A stretch of 64,000 bases of DNA from Artemia franciscana (taxonomy: Eukaryota > Arthropoda > Branchiopoda > Anostraca > Artemiidae), in the NCBI RefSeq assembly GCF_032884065.1, contig NW_027063679.1, positions 248,001-312,000 on the forward strand, read 5' to 3'. Shown one piece after another: positions 57,555 through 64,000 of this stretch. Under the pieces are notes generated by a model. The model was given only the letters and a program-made list of their open reading frames with translations, was not told where the DNA came from and searched no databases. The first letter of the stretch is position 1. Each line of letters begins with the position of its first letter. The position numbers and the translations under genes were made by a program.

Positions 57555-59395
57555 ATATCTTAATTTCTAATTATGCTACAAAAAGACAGGGGAAGGGGCT
57601 CCTCAGACAGGAGAAAAGTTTTCTGAGTAATCGATCATGTGAAAATAAAAGGAATGTAAAGAAAGCATTAAAACATGAACTAAGAAGGTGTGAAGTGGAG
57701 GCCGAGGATTTGAAGATGCAGCTAGGCGGCATAATGGTAAAATATTGTACTGGCATATTCACAAACAGAGAGGGAGTAGTCAATCTAGACTTGTCCCAGT
57801 TGGAGATAGGAGCGGGGCCACAATTAGTGATAAGGAAAAAGTTAAAGAGATATTGGCAGAACATTTTGAGATTGTGCTAAACCGCGATAGAGTTGAAACC
57901 GTGAAAGATATAAGGGAAAATGAAAAAGTCTGTGATACCTTGGGTCTGAAGGAATACCTGTTTTGTGAGGAAGAATTAGCGAGATAAGAGTACTAAAAGA
58001 ATAAAAAAATAATATGGCTCCAGGTGGTGATCGTGTGGTAGAAGAGTTTCTTCAATATGGTGGCTCTGAGAATAGGATTTTTGAAGAAGGGGAAGCACCT
58101 ACCGATTTTAGGAAAAGCACAATTAAACCACTGTATAAGAAAAGTGATAAGAATAAGTGTTGTAATTATTGAGGCATTAGTCTGGTCTCTGTAGGTACAA
58201 ATTACTTAGCAATATGATACTTTTAGTCTGAGAGTTGCTGTAGACAAAGTTATGAGAGAAGAACGGCGCAGTTTAAGCGGAAGTAGATGATGTGTCGATC
58301 AAATTTTTTCCCTTAAGCTAAGAATTTAGAAGTGCCTGAGTTATCAAACAGCTTTAGTCCTCAGTTCTATAGATTATGAACAAACGTTCAATTCTATTAA
58401 TAGAAGAGCTTTAGCGTAGATCTTATCCTTGTATGGTATACCAGACAAATACACTAAAGTGATTAGTGCTATGTAAGAGCATAACACTGCTGCGGTTAAG
58501 ATATGAAATGAGGTTAGCAGGCGGTTTTGTATTAAATCCTCTCCCTTTCTATGAATCATTTTGATGGAGTACAGAAAGGAAATGGGAGACCACGGAATCA
58601 AATGGAGAGGAAAAACTCTTGAACTTAGATTATGCTGATGATTTAAGCATCCTAGATGAGAGTGTGAGCAAAATGCATGAACATATAGAGGTTTTGCGAG
58701 TTCAGAGTGCTAGGATAGGTTCAAAAATTAATGTTAAGAAGACTAAGTCACTAAGGATAGAAATAAGTGGAGATGAAAAGGTGACATTGAGTAACAAAAA
58801 GATTGATCAAGAAAGCTTCACTTACCTTGGTAGTATTACTAGTAAGACAGTGGGAGCAGTGAAAATGTTAAAAGTAGAATAGCTAAGGCTCAGGGTGTTT
58901 TTCATGGTTAAAAAAAGTGGAAAAATACGAAAATAAGAATGCAAACCAAGATTAGAATTTGGAAGCTGAAGTGATGGCAGCGGCCAAATATGGCTCTGAA
59001 TCATGGGTGTTTCTAAAAGCGGATGAAGATTAACCAGATGTTTCCCAGAGAAATTGCCTACGAATTGTTCTGGGTAGCCGACTGACTTACAGTATTTCAA
59101 ACAGTAGGCATTTACGAAAAGTTAAGCTCAACCCCGCTTTCTAGGGCTATAATGAGAGAAAGGTTGAGATGGCTAGGACACGTTCTGCGGAATAAAGGAT
59201 GACAGATTACCGAAGATTTTCCTTTTCGGCCAACCGTCTAGTGCTAATCGGAAAGCAGGTCGTCTGGGGTTAGGGTGGGGGTGGAAAGAGGGAGGCTTTG
59301 AACAGATTGGGATGGAGGAGGAGCGTGCGCAGATGTTTGCCTCAAGCGACTTGATACTGCGGTTAGTTGTTAATAGTAGTAGTAGCAGTAAATAG
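57555..59395 (+). mobile_element. RTE-like LINE, copy 2 (longest), with TAG-repeat tail
   Basis: It begins in the region between endonuclease and polymerase (NKRNVKKALKHELRRCEVEA-like frame at 57650), then, with a frame change, DKEKVKEILAEHFE and CEEELAR (57745-57987), and broken polymerase fingers (YKKSD, then YRGISLVS-like near 58140; DYEQ near 58375). It has the catalytic YADD (58628) with KTKSLR and FTYLGSI, the ESWVF-like and GHVL regions, and finally the conserved end and a tagtagtagtag tail near 59378-59395. Multiple stops make it inactive. The endonuclease is missing. It shares its 3' half with copies at 24.2-25.4 kb and 46.1 kb. Confidence 0.88.
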
Positions 59396-59479
59396 AGGTG
59401 CAGGCTTAATTTTGGGGAAGTTTTTAATATTAGTGAACTTAGATTTATATCTGTTTCGCTTATTTTATCCGTACAGACA

Positions 59480-59556
59480 AGCCTACTTGGCACAGTGGAT
59501 AGCGCATGGGACTTATAATCTGAAGGTCATGGATTCAACTCTTTTAGTAGCCGAAT
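59480..59556 (+). pseudogene. tRNA-like sequence (anticodon loop reads TAT)
   Basis: gcctacttggcacagtggat, gcgcatgggacttataatct and agtagcc give an acceptor stem with one mismatch (gcctact/agtagcc), a D-arm-like gcacagtggatagcgc, and an anticodon loop cttataa. The T stem pairs poorly. It resembles tRNA-Ile(UAU) but is probably a pseudogene or a tRNA-derived repeat head. Confidence 0.4.
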
Positions 59557-60204
59557 TTTTCCTATATTTGTTATATGAATTAATGGCAAAAATACTTCAA
59601 ATAGTTTTAATAAATTTTATTGAAGAGGAATATATTTCTCTGCAAATATTTTAAAAGCACATTACAATTAAATTTGATAACCGATTTACAGAGAATAATT
59701 TGTAAAAATAATAAGTTGTAATAATATGCAAAAAGGTTGGAATAAATGAAAAGCAATCAGAGTCCAGAAAATCTGTATTTGTTTTCACCAAGCAAAGCTC
59801 AGTTTCCTGATTCTATTTTTTTTAAGAATAACAATTTCTTTAACAACAACAACAACATCACTACATACTTATATATGATTTTTATATGTTGTTTGATGTT
59901 TATACTGATTTTGTTCAATAGAAGGTATGTATTTTTGAAATCTCTAATGCGTTCACTTTAGAATAGTAGGCTATATACTTTCTAAATTTTATTATACCCA
60001 AAAGGATATTCTTCTAAACACCACCCCCCCACCCCATTTGGGACTCCTGATTATACTTAAGCAATGCAATAAGCAGTGTGTTTTATTTCTGTTGTCTCTT
60101 TTTTGTTTTTGTTTCTTTTCTGAAATTTACTGTCTTTTTCTTGGCTTACTGCCCAGTTTTTTGTGATGGGTTATAAATAGAATGATGATGATGATGATAA
60201 TTCG
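59557..60204. other. Non-coding stretch with small microsatellites
   Basis: Short runs of aac (59840-59855) and atg (60180-60198) occur. No gene is recognised. Confidence 0.3.
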
Positions 60205-60300
60205 GACTATATATTTGCGCATTCGAAGGGGTGGGGGTAAAGTATTGCGGGTCTGCATTCAAAATGTGTTAGCTACAATTATTCTACGTCTTATGAAGAA
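60205..60300. mobile_element. MITE family M3, one-ended fragment
   Basis: ggactatatatttgcgcatt, then the G-rich run and gtgttagctacaattattct, match the M3 element at 51501-51658; the latter word is inverted relative to that copy's interior. The second end is missing. Confidence 0.5.
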
Positions 60301-61990
60301 AGAATGGTTTTCTAACTTCACTTGTCGAAATACATTTATCCCCTGTTTCCCAAAAAAGGAATTAAACGTATAAAAAAATCGATACCCGAGCCTCATCATC
60401 ATTGTACGTGCTGATAGTAAAGCCAAGATTTATGATTGACACGTATGTTTTTCCTTGATTTTAGCTTCCACATGTGCCATAGAAGTGGGAACTTAGATTG
60501 ACAAGCAATTGGTTTGAAAAAAAGAACACAAACTTTATTTGTACAAATAATATCAATAAATAATTAGTATTTGATATAATTAATTAAATTTCTCTTTAAA
60601 AACTTCATAAATTTCCCCCTACATTTTTTTCTCAAATATTACCAACAAATGCTATCTTTTTGTATCTCTTACAGTATCTCTATTACAGTATCTTTTTGTA
60701 TCTCTTACAATGCTATCTTTTGTATTTTTGTTACATATATTTATCATATGTATAAAAATCGCAGCTCCATCTTATCTAATTAACAACAAAAATTATACAG
60801 TTGACTTTCACTCTGATTGATCAGACATAAAGTATAGATCAGATATAATCGTAAAGATCAGCCACAATCACGCAGTTTTGCATTTAGTTAAAAATAACTA
60901 TAAATATAGCTCGGGCATTAAGCATCAGCTCCCTTTTTATATTTCTAACTCCTTTGTTTCTATATGTTTCTCTCCGCCTTTAATATATATCTCTTTGGTT
61001 TTATATATCTCTCCTTCCAAGTTCATCCGCCAATTTATTAAATTTCAACCGTCGGAGCGCTGTTAAGAGCAAATTTGTTGCTGACGTCTCGTCTTTATCC
61101 ATATAGAAGATTTTGAGAAACTAAAAAGGAACATATAAACACAAATAAATTGGATTAAACATAATGATAAATAAAAACAACGACAAATAACATAAAGCGT
61201 AACGAAAAATTTCATAAGTAAAAGGAAACGATAACACATCGCAGCAACACAAACAAACACTAGTAAAAGACCCATATTATGGAACCAAACCCTTCTCAAG
61301 GGTTTAAAGTTGACACTCCCGCATAAAAGTGACTTCCAAATGAATTTCAGTGATGGTTGGGAACAACTAGAGGCCCCTATTAACAACTAACTTTCTATAC
61401 ATCAAAAGAAAGGGTAGAGTATAAACGGCAGGAAAAGATTGTCCCATTAAAATTTTCCTGCTTTACCAGCACATTTCCTAGTAAGCCTCTTTACAAATAC
61501 CTCATACAATAATGTATTTCTGTAACTGGTACCCGATCCAGTCAGAGAGTACTCTCTCGCTGAGAAAGTCTAGCAGAAGTTTCGAGTCCAACCTAAATTT
61601 AAAGAAGCCACTGATTTAAATGAGAAATAATTTATTGGGATATCTATTTGTTAACAAAACTATTAGTTTACTTGCTTTTTTTCTCTTGAAGGTTAGGCAA
61701 AAACAAGAAATGAGGTCAATTCAACAGAGATTGCGCAATAGGAAATATTTCGGGTTTCCAAATTGCATTAATAACAAATATAGGCACATTTATTTTCAAA
61801 ATTTTTTATACCCACAAAAATTTTGAGATATTCTTCAGATTTTGAATATTTCATAGCCCTTAGGGAAAAACTATATTGGCCAAACGCTCTTTGTGCTGCC
61901 ACAAGTTCTTGTTCTATCCTTTGTAACTCTGTAACTGACAAGTCAACAGGCATTGTTTAAGAAATTAAATATTTACTAAGTCTATTTTAG
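60301..61990. other. Non-coding stretch, no supported gene
   Basis: A short tandem of tatctttttgtatctcttac words lies at 60650-60720. A minus-strand frame from an ATG at 61953 (start MPVDLSVTELQRIEQEL, to 61768) looks amphipathic, but I cannot assign it to a family. A hydrophobic minus-strand frame at 61063-61386 has no further support. Confidence 0.25.
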
Positions 61991-62170
61991 ATGTACTGCC
62001 ACAGTGAGCTACCTGATGAACTGGCAGAAAATATTGACCCTATTAAAAATTTACTTAGCCCGTCTCGGAAAAAAAGAAGAAAAGATAACACATGTATACA
62101 AAATGGGCCAAAATTTTATATCTATACCAAGGAAAATAAAATAAAAGATTACTACTTTGCGAAAAATAAG
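61991..62170 (+). CDS. Candidate internal exon of an unrecognised gene
   Basis: Acceptor-like tctattttag ends at 61990 and donor-like aag|gtagtg follows 62170. The 60 codons between are open and begin MYCHSELPDELAENIDPIKN, followed by a basic SRKKRRKD that could act as a nuclear localisation signal, and end in KIKDYYFAKNK. The composition looks more protein-like than most frames in the window and there is no low-complexity run. No family is recognised. It could join in phase 0 to the candidate exon at 62969. This could be chance. Confidence 0.3.
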
Positions 62171-62644
62171 GTAGTGATGGTTATTTCTATTCCTAATCCG
62201 ACGCTAACACAAAAGTCCACACAGAAGGGCAAACAGGGCGCTGTTGGCTCACTGCGGCAATTTAGGTGGGGACATCAACAATCGTATGTGTTCTATTAAG
62301 AGTTAAATCGAGTTGCACTGGAAATACCTAATTGTAATACAGTTGAGAATAGCCAATTTTTTTGAATAACAGCAATGTAACATAAAATTGTTTATTTAAT
62401 TGAAAAGCTTATCAGAAGCGTGAAAATTGGACGACATAGAAATCCTGCACAAGGATAGTGACCATTAAGATTGTTCATTGATACAACTGACGAATATTCC
62501 TACTGGAGTAACTGATTTTCTTTATTGAGAAATAAAAGTTTTATAATTTCTTTCCAAATATAATACTACCCTACATACTGCTTTAATGAATTCTCTTGTG
62601 TGAAGGACAGAGTTGAGTAATTTAGCTCTATTTAATTCGGTATT
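62171..62644. other. Non-coding spacer between candidate exons
   Basis: It includes a moderately GC-rich patch near 62215-62280 and otherwise AT-rich DNA. Confidence 0.25.
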
Positions 62645-62787
<143 letters not shown>

Positions 62788-62968
62788 TGACATCAGCGTC
62801 CTGCTGGACTTTAGGGCTATTTTTTATACTATGCAAGGACAATCCCTCAGTCAATTACAGTGCTAATAAAGAAGGAACTTCAATAATTTTTATACTTTTT
62901 TTTTCTACTATAAAAACTGTCCAACTCTACAATAATTTTTATTTTTTAGTATCTTGTTTTTTTTTCAG

Positions 62969-63043
62969 ATCCAAAAAATTACCTACGAATACACCATGTT
63001 GAAAAAAGAAGTCTCAAACATACTGGATAGAAACAATCATTGA
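62969..63043 (+). CDS. Candidate terminal exon of an unrecognised gene
   Basis: A strong acceptor (cttgtttttttttcag, ending 62968) is followed by 24 open codons and TGA at 63041-63043. The phase is 0, matching the candidate exon at 61991-62170, and the peptide is [20 protein letters not shown]-like and may be helical. It has no recognised family and weak support. Confidence 0.25.
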   Translation: MQKITYEYTMLKKEVSNILDRNNH

Positions 63044-64000
63044 TCAAAGTTCAGCTAAGCCAGTCAATTAAATACAAGGGTCAAGGGGGAGGGGCTCAGG
63101 TAAAATACTTCCTCGAGCTGTTTTTTCCCATTCAAGCACTTCGAGGATTAGGTGCCATTTTATCCCCTTTACAAAAACAAAACTGCTCTTTTCTTTGACT
63201 AGGCCTCCTCAAAAAAGTATTTTTGTTTGTGTTTCCAGAAGATCTTTGATAAATCCTAAATTTTCATCCATTTCTAAATGCTTATTATTCGTATTTCTGG
63301 ATAATGTTCTGGTCATCATTGTTTACATTTCGTATTTTCATCACATTTGCCTTCTGATGGCGTTGGAATACGACAGTGTAATTCTATCCGACTGTCAGGG
63401 CTCCAAAATAATATTTTATTGTTTTCCCCTGAAATAAGTAGGCTAATTGATATCAAAAGGTACTGATAACTATGGTTGTGCTAACTTTTGCCTTTGGAAA
63501 CATTTTTGCAATCCTTATTTTGTTCATCAAAAGGTAATATGTTATTTTTTGACTAATCCCTGTTTGATTTTTTGTATAAAAAGGACCTTCAAGACTAGTT
63601 TCCAGAAATAGAAAAAGGGGTATTTCAGTTAGTCATTTTTCGATATTTAAAGGAAAAATCCTAATTTTTCCAGAGATACTCCGTTCCCACCTCTCCTTCG
63701 TCTACAAATATACCCCCTACTCGCCTTCTATATTACATACTGGACCTTCCCCAATGAGACGAGTTACGTCTCTATTTAAAAGATAAAATCAAGAAAACGT
63801 AACTTTAAATCGTGCAATCTTAGTTTAAATCTTTCATAATTGATTATTGTTGTTCATACAATGGATGGTTTTAGACAACCTCTTCATATTGACCCTCTCT
63901 TGGCAAAAATTGAGGTTTGGTGGCAGAAAATATCACTTTGCTGTAGTTTGAAATTTCTCTTTTTTTTTACAAGTCATATCTGATGGCATTTTTTAATTCA
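63044..64000. other. Non-coding stretch to the window end
   Basis: AT-rich with T-runs. No gene or repeat is recognised. Confidence 0.3.

Noticed and set aside
61063-61386. 107-residue hydrophobic minus-strand frame
   Set aside because: Composition follows the AT-rich base content. No splice context or recognised family.

Overview
The window is animal nuclear DNA, most probably from an arthropod and possibly a crustacean; I cannot name the species. It is AT-rich, has multi-kilobase introns with GT-AG junctions, and is full of microsatellites, tandem arrays, MITE-like elements, SINEs, LINE relics and other transposon remains. The only recognisable host coding DNA is two loci, both on the + strand. 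Most long reading frames elsewhere are chance frames or pieces of transposons.

Left part (about 5.6-27.0 kb): two separate exons encode short clusters of Cys2His-Cys/His zinc fingers of the type found in the alternative 3' exons of longitudinals lacking (lola), a BTB zinc-finger transcription factor gene. Both open in the same splice phase, as needed if each is spliced alternatively to one common upstream exon. A decayed third copy, with finger cysteines changed to tyrosine, lies just upstream of the second exon. The BTB exon is not in the window. The space between holds a 333-bp tandem array, a roughly 250-bp tandem array split by a 1.7-kb repeat, a second copy of that repeat, a 139-bp tandem array, a hAT-type MITE with an apparent target-site duplication, and a 5'-truncated LINE.

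Middle (27-34 kb): a tRNA-Ser-derived SINE, MITEs, and a heavily mutated reverse-transcriptase relic.

Centre-right (34.4-51.9 kb): a complete five-exon gene for ribosomal protein L22 (RpL22), 184 codons, with a three-codon first exon and a nine-codon last exon. Its large introns hold an antisense CR1-like fragment, an antisense hAT (ZBED5/SCAND3-like) transposase pseudogene, several MITEs, a LINE 3' fragment and a tandem array.

Right part (52-64 kb): an antisense, broken Ty3/gypsy element cut off at a foldback element with arms of about 160 bp; a direct repeat; tRNA-like sequences; a pair of hairpin-containing repeats; and the most complete copy of the same LINE family. A weak two-exon coding candidate lies near 62-63 kb.

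The features of most biological interest are the lola-type exon family with its dying member, the tandem array interrupted by another repeat, and the dense transposon load inside a ribosomal protein gene.
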